In this document: positions 10,843 through 22,141 of the stretch, piece after piece | Position numbering within the stretch: the first letter of the stretch is position 1 | Layout: each line of letters begins with the position of its first letter | Assembly: GCA_014529385.2 (NCBI GenBank) | Contig: CM043947.1 | Location: 132,211,391-132,275,390 of the forward strand | Source: Adiantum capillus-veneris | Taxonomy: Eukaryota; Streptophyta; Polypodiopsida; Polypodiales; Pteridaceae | Direction: 5' to 3' | DNA: 64,000 bases | Program-made: the position numbers and the translations under genes | Notes under the pieces: generated by a model | What the model was told of the DNA's origin: nothing | Databases searched by the model: none | The model's input: only the letters and a program-made list of their open reading frames with translations

Positions 10843-13800
10843 TCAATTCACAAAGGGGAGTAAGCGCAAAGCTTTGAGAAAAGCTTCAAACTTCTCACTA
10901 GACAATGCCTTTGTGAAAATATTTGCAAGGTTGTGTGTTGGCATATAAGCCAAATAGTTCTCTCCCGTTGAGAGTCTCTCCCTGATATAGTGGTAATGCA
11001 CCTCAATGTGTTTTGTGCGAGCACGAAAAATTGGGTTCTTCGCAACTGCCAATGTGCTCTGACTGTCAGTGTAGATAGTGTTGGCAGTGTTTTGGCCAAC
11101 ACCCAAATCAGCCATAAGGCGTCTAAGCCATACACACTGAACCATAGCTATGAAGATTACCTTGTACTCAGCCTCACAACTAGAAGTGGCCACAGTAGGT
11201 TGCTTCTTGCTCAACCATGATATACATGAACTACCAAGCATGAAACAAAAACCACTTGTGGATACTCACGTGTCAAAACAACCATCCAATCTGAGTCAGA
11301 AAAAGCATGTAAGTCTGGCAGCAATGATCCCCCTTTGGGATAAAACAAGCTAAGATGTAAAGTGTCACTCAAGTAGCGGAAAATCCTCTTAACAACCTGC
11401 CAATGCTTAGACACTGACCTATGCATAAATCTGTTAACCCGTGAAACCGCAGATTAAATATCCGGCTTCGTGTTGCATACATAAATGAGGCATCCAACAG
11501 TAGTTTGGTAAAGAGTGACATCTCCTGGATCACGAGTATCATGAAGACTCAATTTCAAACCTGTTTCCATGGGAGTGGTACTATACTTGCAATCCTCAAG
11601 TCAAAACTTACATAGAAATGTCCCTATGTAACTTTTTTGACACAAGACAATACCACCATCCCACTGCTTAAATTGTACACCCAAGTAATGATGCAACAGC
11701 CCCAAATCTTTCATCTTGAAAGTAGCAATCAAATCAACCTTAAATTTGCAATATGTCTTTCATTTGGTCTAGTGATCAGCAAATCATTCACATAAAGAAC
11801 CACAATGAGTACATCACCCTCATGCTTTACATACAATGTGCTTTCTGTTGGACTGTTAAGAAAGCCTCGTTTGACCAAATGAGTGTCAACCTTCTCATAC
11901 CAAGCACGAGAAGATTGCTTCAATCCATACAAAGCTTTTATACATCTGCACAGTTTATCCTCTTGTCCTTTCTTGGAAAAACCACGAGGTTACTTTACAT
12001 AAACTTCCTCAAATATGTCACCATTCACGACTGAGTATCAATGTTTGATTGATGTATATCCCAACCAAAATGAGCGGCCAATGCACATAGAAAATGTACA
12101 GTAGTCATACGACAAGTGGGAGCAAAAGTCTATTCATAATCTATGTCTTTTTGTTGTGCAATAACCCTTTGCAACAAGTTGAGCCTTATGGCGATCAATC
12201 TCACCATTAGGCTTGCGTTTCAACTTGTCAACCCACTTTGTACCAGTGGCCTTTTTGCCATGACGCAAATCACATACAGTCCATGTGTCATTTTCTAGAA
12301 GTGCATCATATTCGGATTGCATGGCAGTCATCTTATTTTTTAGTTTTGTCTTCATCAAACGATTCCTCAATATCATGTAAGCTAGACACAGCCAAAGCAT
12401 AACAATCTGATACATAAGTTGCATGGCGAGAACGTGAACGAGTACGACTAGACAAAGATGCATTTAATTTACTGTCATGCAAACTGTGTACTAGACATTT
12501 AGGCATACCTCTAGCCTGCTCATTCTCAGTCCTTTCCACATCTGCATCAATAATAAATTGATCTGTAACATTTTCAAAAACCCCCATAGGCTGTACATTT
12601 GCCTCATTGGACTTTACATTTGAACTTTCACTACTGAAAAGAGGCAACAAAGTGTCATAAATGTCCTGTGAGCTAACATTACTGTCTCTAGTACATGACA
12701 GCAAGGGTTAAACAAAATCTTCCACAAACACATCTCATGAGACCAAGATACGTTTTGTTTGTGGATGATATAACCTCTAACCTTTCCTTTCAGCACTATA
12801 ACCAACAAAAATACATTTGATAGGATTAGCATCCAGTTTTCTGCGTTGTGTTTGTGGCATCAAAGCATATTCCAAACAAGCTAAAACACGCATGTGCTCA
12901 ATAGAAGGCTTTCTATCATGACGCTTCATATGGAGTAATGAAATGTGTTTAGTACAGAAGTGGCACACACAATGGCCTCAAGCGAAAATGAATGCGGTAA
13001 AGCTTCACCTTTGACCATACATCTTGAGCCATTTTCGTAAGCGACCAGTTTTTCCTCTCAGCAACACAATTTTGTTGAGGCATATAAGGCAATGTATAAT
13101 GGTATTTTATCCAACTACTAACTATAAATGCATTAAATTCATGAGACATATACTCCCCTCCTCGATCAGAACGGAGGGTGTCTATACTACAGTTCGATTT
13201 TTTAGCCATAGCTAGAAATTGTTTGAAGCGGATATACCCATGCATGCCTGGAGTAATCATCAATGAAAGTCACAATGTAGAGGTAATTGTCCAAGGACGG
13301 AATTTGCATGGGCCCATAAACATCACTATGTACAAGCTGTAACCTGCATGTGGCCCTAACTGAACCATCCTTTGGAAACTTCGAACGCTATATCTTACCC
13401 AAAATACAGTCTTCACAAACATGTTTGACGTGTTCTTCAAGAGGCGGCAAAGAAGCAACCATATCAAATTTTTGCAAACGCAGCTAGCTGACAAAATTCA
13501 AATGTCAAAACCTGCCAAGTTTTTGCATCTCAAATGGCCTTAGAATCCACAACTGCATTTGCAAAATTCTGCCCACAGTTCATATAAAGTGAGCTTATAC
13601 AACCCACGGCATAAAATGACAGATGCAACAATTTCATCACCGAAACTGAGATCATGTGTTGTACATCTGTCATCCACAAATTTGATTACAAGACCAAGTC
13701 TAGCAAGTGCAGATACAGACAAAAGATTCTTCTTGATCCCAAGTACATAAAGTGCATCAACAAGTGTGAAAGAATTGCCATTTGCAGCAATAAGCACAAT

Positions 13801-15028
13801 CTTTTCAACTTCCTAAACTAAATAAGAGGCATTGTTGGCACAAGTAACTGAATTTCCATGAGAGACAGACTCAAGAGAGGTAAAAAAATCACGATTTAAG
13901 GTAATGCGCTTTGTAGCACCACCGTCAAAATACCACACATGTGAATCTGCAGCAACCGACATGCATGCATCATGGACAAGAAGATTATAGGTATACTCTA
14001 GACTAAAATCCCATTCTGCATCAACATCAACAACACAATCTTCTTTCACAGAAGACTCAATAATAGATGCATTTGTAGTGGAATCAACATTAGCAGTGGA
14101 ACCACTCTTTTTTTTCTTAGCCTCTTTGGCCTTCAACTTAGGACACTGCTTGATCAAGTGATAATTAGCTTTACAATAATGGCAACGCATCTTCTGTTTA
14201 CCCTTATCACCAAAATTTACAGACGAATTGCTGTCAGCAGAAGCATTAGGAACATGTGATTTACCACTCGTAGAAGAACCATGAGAAGTGGCTACATTGT
14301 TGTTATCACCTTTTCTTTGAGCAACAATAAAGACCTATTCAACTACACACTGTCTAGTCCTGTTTTTTCTTGAAAGTGACTCTTGCAACAGCAATGTGCA
14401 CAATGCATCAAACTTGAAAACTTCGGGATTTTCTTAGGTCATAAGTCTCCAAGTACTAGCAAAAGTCTGGTAAGAATTTGGTAAGGCATCAAGAACAGTC
14501 GGCACAAGGGAATTGTCTGAAATGACTTTACCTACAGAAATAGGTTTCTCGTTGATATCCTTGACACCAGCAAGGAAAGTGTCCATATCATCTTTCTCAT
14601 GCATAATCTTCGACTCCAGCTCTTTACGTAGCAATGCAATTTAGCCTCATTGCGACTTGCATAAAGGCCAACCAGAGTATCCCGAGTTTGTTTTGCAGAT
14701 TTCGTTGAACGAATGTAAGGAGTAATAGTGCGCTTCATAGACAACGCAATCAATGCATGAGCCCTGCATCTTTTACATCCCAACGAGCTTGTTTTGTCGT
14801 TGGCAAAACAATTGTAACAACAGCAATCCTTGCAGCAAGACCTGCAACATCCTCAACATCGTCTGTATCCTCAGAACCAGGACATACATCAATGCCCTGC
14901 ACAATGTTCCAAACGTCCTTCGACACAAGAGCATGCTGCATCATATAAGCCCACATAGGGTAATTGTCCCCATTCAATCTGTTCTCAGCAGCAAACATCT
15001 TGAACACATCTACGTTGTTGTCAACCAT
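10843..15028 (-). pseudogene. Gag-Pol polyprotein of copia copy 2
   Basis: The start ATG at 15028 gives MVDNNVDVFKMFAAENRL, as in copy 1. Domains on the minus strand: gag 15028-14100 with knuckle CHYCKANYHLIKQC; protease motif VWYFDGGATKRIT near 13930 (DSGA changed to DGGA); pre-integrase and integrase about 13800-12950, including TLRSDRGGEYMS; linker 12970-12450; RT about 12470-11700 with YVND at 11783-11794 in place of YVDD; RNase H 11430-10843 with SCISWLSKKQPTVATSSCEA and ARTKHIEVHYHYIRE. Catalytic residues of both protease and RT are changed. This copy cannot transpose by itself. Confidence 0.88.
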
Positions 15029-15366
15029 GGTAGATGTTGCACTTGATGTGAAAACTATCCGAAAAGAGGATAAGGAAAGTGGGAACAACACGTGCTATAT
15101 AGCACAAACCGTAGAAGATTACAAGGACCTGTTATACAAAAAACGGCACTAACAAAATTTTTGCACAAGATGACGAAATAGCATGTGCTTTGTACTGCAT
15201 GTAGTGGAAACGAAGGCCAAATGAGCCAAAATCAAAATTCTGAGCAGGCCTAGCTCTTCAAGTATTCCTAAAAATTTTGTCGATCTATGAACGCTCACCA
15301 AAATCGGAGAAAGTGAGCAGACATGTGTTGGAGTTGCTGGTGACTAAGCCTCGGAGGACGTAACCT

Positions 15367-15378
15367 GCTCTGATACCA
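15367..15378 (-). other. Primer binding site of copy 2
   Basis: Minus-strand TGGTATCAGAGC, the canonical copia initiator-tRNA-Met site, two bases from the LTR. Confidence 0.9.
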
Positions 15379-15380
15379 AT

Positions 15381-15609
15381 TATTGGAATTAGGGTTGCAA
15401 GAAAACACACACAGCTTGGAGAAGACGAAGGAAGCTCAAGGCACACAACAGAGACTGTATTACTTAGTGTGCAATGGAAAGATGGATAGCCCTAAAATGA
15501 ATGGACGTATATACAATGCATTGGGGAAAAAATCTCCTAGTGTGGGAAAAAATGCATTGACGGTCCTAAGTGTGTTCACACAGATCACTACCACATGTAT
15601 GTGGTAACA
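15381..15609 (-). repeat. 5' LTR of copia family A copy 2
   Basis: Plus-strand block TATTGGAATTAGGG...GTGGTAACA, about 229 bp. The terminal TG has become TA. It otherwise matches the LTRs of copies 1 and 3. Confidence 0.9.
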
Positions 15610-17130
15610 CAGCTTTCTTCAATGAAGGGAATCAAGTAAACATCTCTTTGTTGCCTATTCGTCATTGCAAGAGAAGTGCGTGAAATATTTACAACAAGCG
15701 AAAGAGGAGACAACTAGAAGACGAAGCAATTAAACGATGAGATGACGAAGCTCAATAAAAAAGTAGAGCAAAAAAAAAAGAGCAGGAGCGTCGGCTAGAA
15801 AATTATGTACAACTACAACACACTTCACGTAATATGTGCCTACGAATTGATCATCTCACACACATTCCCTTGGGCTACCACATTTGTAAGGGCAAGAGAC
15901 AAGTGATTTCTATGCTATCCTTAAGGGAGCTCAAAACTTTATTTCCTACATTTTTTGCAGGGTGCTATAACTTTATTTCAATATGCAAGAACTTGGCTCG
16001 GATGATGATGGCGCAAAAGATAGGACGTGCTCTATTGTATTGCAACATATCATCAAGGCAAAGCAGTTGGTGGAGCTATTGGATGATCCATCCAACGCTC
16101 GCATTGCCAACATTTTGCGCGAGAAGTATTTCAATGAGCTAAAGAGCATTGTGTTGTCTCAGGAGATGATGGAGATATGTGACAGTGGAGGAATAAGTTT
16201 CAAGGCCTATGAAGCTTTTTACAGATTTGTCACACTAGGTCACATGGCAAAAGGTCTATTTAGGGTGCTGCCAACACCTTACAGTGTCAATGTTGCAAAA
16301 AGTGCTCCAATAATGATGTTGCAAGCTTGTTGGGTGTAATTTCAATATGTGGAGTATATCATGCCATTAGAAGACGACATATCCTTCCGCTACAACAATT
16401 TCAACAATGTGTATATTGACTTCTTGAATCTTTAGGAGTCAATGATAAGATTTTATGGATTGACACAGGAAGAGTGTGATGGCAAAGTTATATTTGTAAT
16501 GAATCTTAATGAGTGTCAGATTGTAAAAGGTCAATGGGTAAGCGTTACATTGATAAACAGGGCCTTGGTGGGCGTCGATGTCAAGCTAGATGCCAAGGAG
16601 AAGGAAAACACGTATTTAGGTGTTCAATCTGAGAAGAATATTTGGTGGCTGATAGCTTTTCATCTCCTTGAAATGGTATTTCAATCACACCTTTATTGTT
16701 GACGTCATTCGCTTGGGGAAAAAAAAAGGACAGAGATTGCAAGTTTTAGGTCTTGGTAGGTTCTAAGTTGAGTGGCATTTGGCAGGAGATTTAAAAACAC
16801 TCAAGTGTATGTTAGGGTGCAAGCAAGGTGCAATGACCCTCTTTCCATGTGTTTATTGCTACCACAATAAAGTCTCAATGGGAACTGAGGGCAAGGGTGC
16901 AAAGGCCAGCAAGTCGAAAGGTGATAAGGGTAAGAGTGGCAAAGTTGCAGTCAACTCTGTGAAAAGGTGTGTCCTCTACACAAACAGTGGTAAAGCAATA
17001 CAACAATGGTTTCAAGGTATCCTCCGTTGTGACCAGCCAGTCTCCCCTAATCAAGACATGGATCCCAATTGGAATTCTAGCTGGCTAATGCAGGAGCTCG
17101 AAAAGACGTGATATACCACATAGTAGCCAA
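15610..17130 (+). pseudogene. Fossil of an unrecognised, possibly transposon-encoded protein
   Basis: Adjacent plus-strand frames (15983-16339, 16442-16702, 16779-17111) read like one protein broken by stops and frameshifts. Visible pieces: a helical N-terminal part (KAKQLVELLDDPSNARIANI); AYEAFYRFVTLGHMAKG; a middle with VIFVMNLNECQIVKGQWVSV; and a C-terminal stretch GDLKTLKCMLGCKQGAMTLF followed by CVYC. The last pattern, G-D-x-K-x-L ... G-x-x-x-(A/G) ... C-x-(Y/W)-C, recalls a widespread family of uncharacterised, mobile-element-like eukaryotic proteins. I cannot name the family. It is followed by a Lys/Gly-rich segment. No terminal inverted repeats were identified. Confidence 0.45.
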
Positions 17131-17336
17131 AGATTGTCATGCCAAACTTCAATGAAGTACTTTCGTCCTATTGGAGAGAAGGAGAGGAGCAGTTTGATGC
17201 TTTGGAGACAAATCCAAGCTAGCCCGACCGCCTAGACGTAGAGAAGTCCCTAGGGGATCCAGTTGAAGCCCTCCTGACGACCAATCAAGCATAGGAGCTT
17301 TGTCAATTCAAGAAACCAGAAAGCCACTGACTTCAT

Positions 17337-17805
17337 CTACTTGATCAGTCCCTCAAGAGCCAACTCATGCTTGTGAAGACTTGCCTTGTGGCCCTTTAAG
17401 TACGGGCATGAATTGTCAGCAAACTCAGCATTGAGTAGCTCGTCTCTCCTAATAGGCATCTCTAAACCACGCAAACCAACCTCCCATGAAGTCAAAAATC
17501 TTCTCTTCGCCTCAATATAGAAGAGAAAAAGGAAGGGGGCAAGAGGGCAACCCTATCAAATTGAACGCGTGAATATGAAGCGTTCTTCTCTTTCTCCTGC
17601 TAAGAGCACCGAACTGTGCGTACATCTGTAGAGAGCTGACACTCCTCTGATCCAAGGAGCCACCCTTTGATACGAGTGCACTCAAGTCATTCTCGAGATC
17701 CCTTCTCTTCAGCCAATCACTCAAGGACTCCCTTCTTCTAGTACACAGCTTGTTTGGGGCGACACATACTTGCAATACCGAGCAAGGCTCACCCAGTTGC
17801 AACAC
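17337..17805 (-). pseudogene. LINE reverse-transcriptase fragment
   Basis: The minus strand, 17560 down to 17337, reads GCPLAPFLFLFYIEAKRRF, then GLRGLEMPIRRDELLNAEFA and DNSCPYLKGH, ending in a stop. This is the palm region of plant L1-type LINE RT: the G-C-P-L-(A/S)-P motif, then F-A-D-D, here F-A-D-N. The part at 17805-17570 (WLKRRDLENDLSALV, RRKRRTLHIHAF) looks like the helical linker before the RT, in another frame. The catalytic second Asp is lost and the rest of ORF2 is missing. Confidence 0.65.
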
Positions 17806-17840
17806 TTCACTAACAGGAGGAGGGTCTCACAACCGAGTTC

Positions 17841-18470
17841 ATGTCAGGATTCTGGGAGCGTTTGTGGGAAAGAAGGCAGCCGAGGAGAGTTACCATGTTG
17901 TTTCAGTATCTAGTTGCACATAGAGCTACTGCAGTTGGGAGTTGGCTGGTACATAGCGTGTTCTTGACAACATGTGCAACCTGTGGCCACACTTTGGAGA
18001 TTCAATGTCATTGTTTGTGGGATTGCCCCATGACACAACAGGTTTGGCTTCAAATTCTTTGGTTGATGCCAACAATTTCCACAACCCTACAATACACTTG
18101 GAGTGATGCAGCCTGGTCCACACCCTCAGCACTCAGTTTAAAGATGGTCCTTGACCTACACTTGAGCTTGCCACAGAGCTTACCCCTAGGAGTGGTGCAG
18201 TGATAGAGAGTGATGTTGGGAGCTCATCTGTGGCTTGACACTTTGGTTCATCTGGCGGGCCCGCTCCTTTTACATCTTCAAGGATTCCCCTGTCCCACCA
18301 ATAGAGATTGTTCGTGACATTTGACTGGAGATGATCCATACACTCAGGGTCAAGTTTGAGAGACTTCAAGGTAGCTTCGATCGCATGCAGGAGCGGAGCG
18401 CCACGAGGCTTTCTTGAAACTGTGGCGCCCAGAGCCTTTCTTCACTGTGGTTCAGGGTAGGCCTAGATGG
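17841..18470 (+). pseudogene. LINE ORF2 C-terminal fragment (zf-RVT region)
   Basis: The plus-strand frame has FWERLWERRQPRRVTMLFQY, then CATCGHTLEIQCHCLWDCPM and QQVWLQILW. This is the C-x2-C-x5-(E)-x2-H-x3-(W/F)-x-C pattern of the zinc-binding domain at the end of plant LINE RTs (zf-RVT). After a stop near 18203 a second frame continues with LTLWFIWRARSFYIFK, the usual follow-on. It lies opposite in orientation to the RT fragment at 17337-17805, so the two are separate fragments or one LINE that was rearranged. Confidence 0.65.
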
Positions 18471-19289
18471 CACTACTGTGATCTAGCATTCATTGTACAT
18501 ACTTTTTCTTCTCACTCGAAGAATCTGCCCATGTTTCTGATGTAGCCGTCTCTCGCAAAGGTTGGTTGTAGCCCCTTGGACAGTTTTATTAACTAATGAA
18601 AATATTTTTTCTTGCCCAAAGAAAAAACATTGAAACGAGTATTAAAACCAGAATCAAGGAATTCTCAAATCGGCACCAATGCAGGCTCAAAGAAGATCTA
18701 TGAAGTAAATTCCAAGTAGTATTTTCAAACAAAATTTAAAAAGTATCTAATACAAAGCAATTAGAAATTCATTGAGGGTTTTGTTCGGACAATCGAACTG
18801 TAGCGATGACATAGCTTATCCTTCTGGATCAAAGTGGTCGTATGGTTCCAGATCTAGAGCGCTGCATCATTCCTGTGTGCCAAGGCATGCCCAAGAGAGA
18901 ATCACAATTGCCCCAACTTCATGATGTGAAAGTATATCTTTACATGATATCCTTGGATAGTTGCCAGAAGAGCATCAATGAGAGGTAACACTTTCTGAAT
19001 TTTCTCAATGGCTAGCTCAGCTTCAAGTTCTCTGTCTTGTGAATGGTAGTCAGAATCGTGCTACTTGAGGAAGTCAAGATGAATTAAATTTTCGGTAGCT
19101 CCCAGGTGAAAGAAAAGAAGGGATTTCAAGCCATTGATTTTTCCATAAGCTCTACACACTTCATTAGAACTTTCAAGATTAGTGCCATAAATATCAAGTA
19201 AGTTCAATTGCAGGTATAGCTCGCTTAGCCGGAGATGGTTCTAAGGATCTATTAGATATTGAAGCATAGGTAGGCTTTGCGGGTCTATC
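18471..19289. other. No gene recognised
   Basis: Minus-strand frames here show a helical, uncharged-rich stretch (LRLSELYLQLNLLDIYG at about 19240-19190, more to 18900) that might belong to the gag-like fragment to the right. Stops occur regularly and no motif was recognised. Confidence 0.4.
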
Positions 19290-19460
19290 TGTTCATCAAA
19301 AACAATTAAAGAATTGTGCCCTGATTGAAAACACTGAAAGCATTGGCCTTCTTGTAGTAAAGTTTTTCGTTGTTGAGGTGTCAAAACGAGGCCTTTTTTA
19401 TTGACTTTCACGAGAATCGTGAGGAGTTTTTCGTTGTGGTCGAGGATTCAAATTTGTTGT
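19290..19460 (-). pseudogene. Possible gag zinc-knuckle remnant
   Basis: Minus-strand LTPQQRKTLLQEGQCFQCFQ followed by SGHNS matches the gypsy gag pattern L-T-x-x-x-R-x-x-L-x-x-x-x-x-C-x-x-C-x-x-x-G-H. The final Cys is missing. The evidence is short, so this is a weak call. Confidence 0.3.
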
Positions 19461-20153
19461 CAGGGTTTCTTCTGTAGTAAACTCTAGCTTGCCTTTCATG
19501 AGCTTATATCCGACACCAGCATGGTCCATTAGTTCTTGCATTGTTATACTTGTTTGGAAAGACAATACTTCTATAGCAATGATGGCAACCTGATTGTATA
19601 TCGCTCACATTGGTCCTCCAAGGGAATAAAGTTGAAGAAAGACACCGCCAAGTAGACATCAAGGAACCTTTGGTTGTTGGTCTACATAGCAAGCATTTTC
19701 AGGTTTCCCCATTCTGACAATGTGGACTTCGAACAAGGAGGTCATGTAACTACGTGCAAAAGTAATCTTGAAAGCCCGCCAAGTCCTTGGAGCATGCGGT
19801 TGGATAGCGATTGAACTCGATCATTGCATATCATTATCTTTGAGAAATCCCACAACTTGAGAAGTTTTTCATTATTCTGTGTAATTCCTCAAAGAATCGA
19901 TGTCAAATTGTTGGAGGAACTGCAAGGCTTTCATTCTATCCTTCACGAAAAAGTTAAGAATTTTATTGTCGTTCCATCATTTTGGTTTGGTTCAATGAAA
20001 ACCCCGGATGTGGATAGTAGGGGTATCCATTAGGGCTCAAACCATTGTACTCAGGTGGTGATGGTGGTAGGGGAGGTGGTGGAAATGGAGGTGGTAGAGG
20101 CAATTGCACTAGATCAAGGTCAGGTTGTATCGTGTTGCTAAAGACTCCCCCAA

Positions 20154-20830
20154 TTGGAACAAAAGAACTACTGTAGCGGAAGGGCACCACGTGCCAATGG
20201 TGTTTTTGATGAGGTGTCTTTCATAGGTTCAAGCGTGTTCTCCATGGTTGACTCTCATTTGCGAGCAATCAAGCGTGTTCACGATAAACCATTCAATGGG
20301 TTGGATGTCATTCTTTGCAGTGATCTATGTCAGATAAGACCTGTTAAGGATAGCTGGATCTTCTTGCAAAAACATGCGCTTTTAGAAGCAATTTCGTACA
20401 CTCATCCACAATGCTACGAACTTACACTAACAATGTGACAAAACGATCTAGCATTCATAGATATTCTTAATAGACTTTGAATTGCACAACATACTTTTGA
20501 GGATTTGGAATATCTTAACAACAACTACTATAGACCTGTTCCAATTAGCTATCAAGTTTCTCATCTGTTTTACTCCAACAAAGAAAAGGACACTCATAAT
20601 CTTGATGTTTTCATTGATCAAAGTAAAACCAGATCTAGAGAACTCCCAGATGTTCACAGATTTTAGTGGAGTCATGTATTGTAAGCCCAAAGATGAAGTG
20701 CAGATACAAATTCAAAAAGTCAACCCGAGTGTTTATCCAGAAATCTGCACAAGCCAACAAACCATACAGCTAGTGCATATGCAATCAAGTTTATTGTACA
20801 TGGATTACAGTGGTTGAATCTCTAGTCGAG
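20154..20830 (+). pseudogene. PIF1-like helicase fossil (Helitron-type)
   Basis: The plus-strand frame reads FDEVSFIGSSVFSMVDSHLR, then FNGLDVILCSDLCQIRPV. These are the Walker B (D-E-x-S) and following G-D-x-x-Q-x-x-P-V motif of PIF1 helicases, with G-D changed to S-D. After a stop the same frame continues QNDLAFIDILNR, DLEYLNNNYYRPVPISYQ and HLFYSNKEKDTHN, the conserved R-Q-N-D...L-N-x...(L/F)-x-x-x-N-K-E region. The Walker A lysine segment is absent upstream. Such domains occur in Helitron Rep/Hel proteins and in their decayed descendants. No Rep HUH motif or Helitron ends were found, so Helitron origin is inferred. Confidence 0.65.
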
Positions 20831-20926
20831 AGCCAAAAACGAAAGATCCAACACATCAACCAATAGAAGCTAATCTAATTGGAGGACCAAATCAAAGGCA
20901 ATACAAAGGTCAAGACGAAACAGTCT

Positions 20927-21491
20927 TGTTAACCCTCACGCACATTCCTATCACCTAAGATGGACGCCGTATTATTTATTTGGTAGAGTCAAGTATCGGG
21001 CTTGTCGGTCCAATTGGAAAAGAGTAAGAGTGATCGTCGATGAGGGGTGCACTCTAACTGGAACATTCAAGGAATTAGTTGGCTAAGCATGGGCGTCGAA
21101 GTGTGAATGGGGTGAGCTCATATAAAAGTCAACTAAACCTAAAATTTACTCATTCTCTCATTTGTGCAATTGAAGAGTGCTCTTGCTCCATCTCCATCTT
21201 CTTCTTCTTCATCTCCTTGTGTGTGTGTATGCGTGAGAGAGAGAGAGAGAGAGTGTGATCGAGCATTGTGACGACAGCACGGCGGCATTGAAGCGGTTGA
21301 GCGCGGCGTAGCGGCGTCTCCCTCTTCTTCGTGGCGAAGAATCCTCCACGATAGCAAGCGTAGAGCGGTGAGTGACACACCATCTTTATCTTTGAGCTTA
21401 CTATTTTAAGCTAGTTATGTACTAGGAGCCATTTGTGGCTCGTGCAGTGTATCGGCAAGTTCCTTGCATTGACACGTGCGATAGACGCTCA
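20927..21491 (+). repeat. 5' LTR of plus-strand gypsy element
   Basis: Starts TGTTAACCCTCACGC and ends GACGCTCA, about 565 bp. It contains a TATA box, a TTCTTCTTCATC tract and a (GA) run at about 21235-21253, the usual order in plant LTRs. The preceding five bases are AGTCT; the matching target copy is not visible because the 3' LTR is cut. Confidence 0.8.
21121..21127 (+). promoter_or_regulatory. LTR TATA box
   Basis: TATAAAA preceded by GAGCTCA in the middle of the LTR, where U3 would end. Confidence 0.65.
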
Positions 21492-21497
21492 TATTTT

Positions 21498-21515
21498 TGG
21501 TGCCGCTGCTGGGGA
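21498..21515 (+). other. Primer binding site, gypsy type
   Basis: TGGTGCCGCTGCTGGGGA, close to TGGCGCCGTTGCCGGGGA used by plant Athila/Tat-like elements, six bases after the LTR end. Confidence 0.8.
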
Positions 21516-22141
21516 AATGCCATACACTAAGCTTGAGTTGCACTCTGTGTTTCTTTGTGGTGCAATTTCAATTGTAGGAAAGGTAGGGAAGGAAGGTGTG
21601 TGTGTTGAAAAGAAGGATTTTGTTTTGCTACTATGTATTTTTTTGTTAATGAGGTTTTGAAAGGTACTGTGTTTTCTCTCTGATAAGGTGTTAGTATTAA
21701 GGTTGTTAGTTCTGTGTAATGTAAAGTGCAATAAGTAGGAAGTAGATCTGTTAGAGCTAATAAAGTGTGTTAGTGTGTAATAGTAGGTGTATTAGTTGTA
21801 AGTAGGTAGAGTGTGTGCTCGCGTGCATGCCGCGGCAACCTTATCCAAAAAAAAAAAAAAGGTAGAACCAGGATCGAGAATATCTTCCAGACCCAAGTCC
21901 AAGCTTATGCTCAAGTTCAGGCCTCAGTCGCCCTTTAAAATTATGTATTTTAGCTTCACACGTAGCTAAAAATCAACTTTTTTTAGAAACAATGGAGCTT
22001 CAGGTGATCGAACGTTGTGCTGTAAAGCACACCACGACCCTCTGAGTGATATGCTTGTTTTGAGCTATCACACACTTTAATAAAAAAACCGATCATTAAA
22101 AAACATAAAAAACGAGTGAAAACGGACGTCTAAAAAAGTAA

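Larger units (their letters stand above)
10548..15609 (-). mobile_element. Ty1/copia element, family A copy 2 (nearly full length)
   Basis: A minus-strand element about 5.06 kb long with both LTRs, PBS, gag, protease, integrase, RT, RNase H and a polypurine tract (minus CTCAAGGGGGGATA, 10779-10766) in copia order. Numerous stops and frameshifts are present and the RT catalytic motif is altered. The outer end of its 3' LTR is degenerate, so target-site duplications could not be confirmed. It is the most complete copy of family A in the window. Confidence 0.92.

Noticed and set aside
19963-20190. Proline-rich minus-strand frame as an extensin-like gene
   Set aside because: It is the complement of a GGT-rich simple tract, short, with no signal peptide or Ser-Pro4 repeats.
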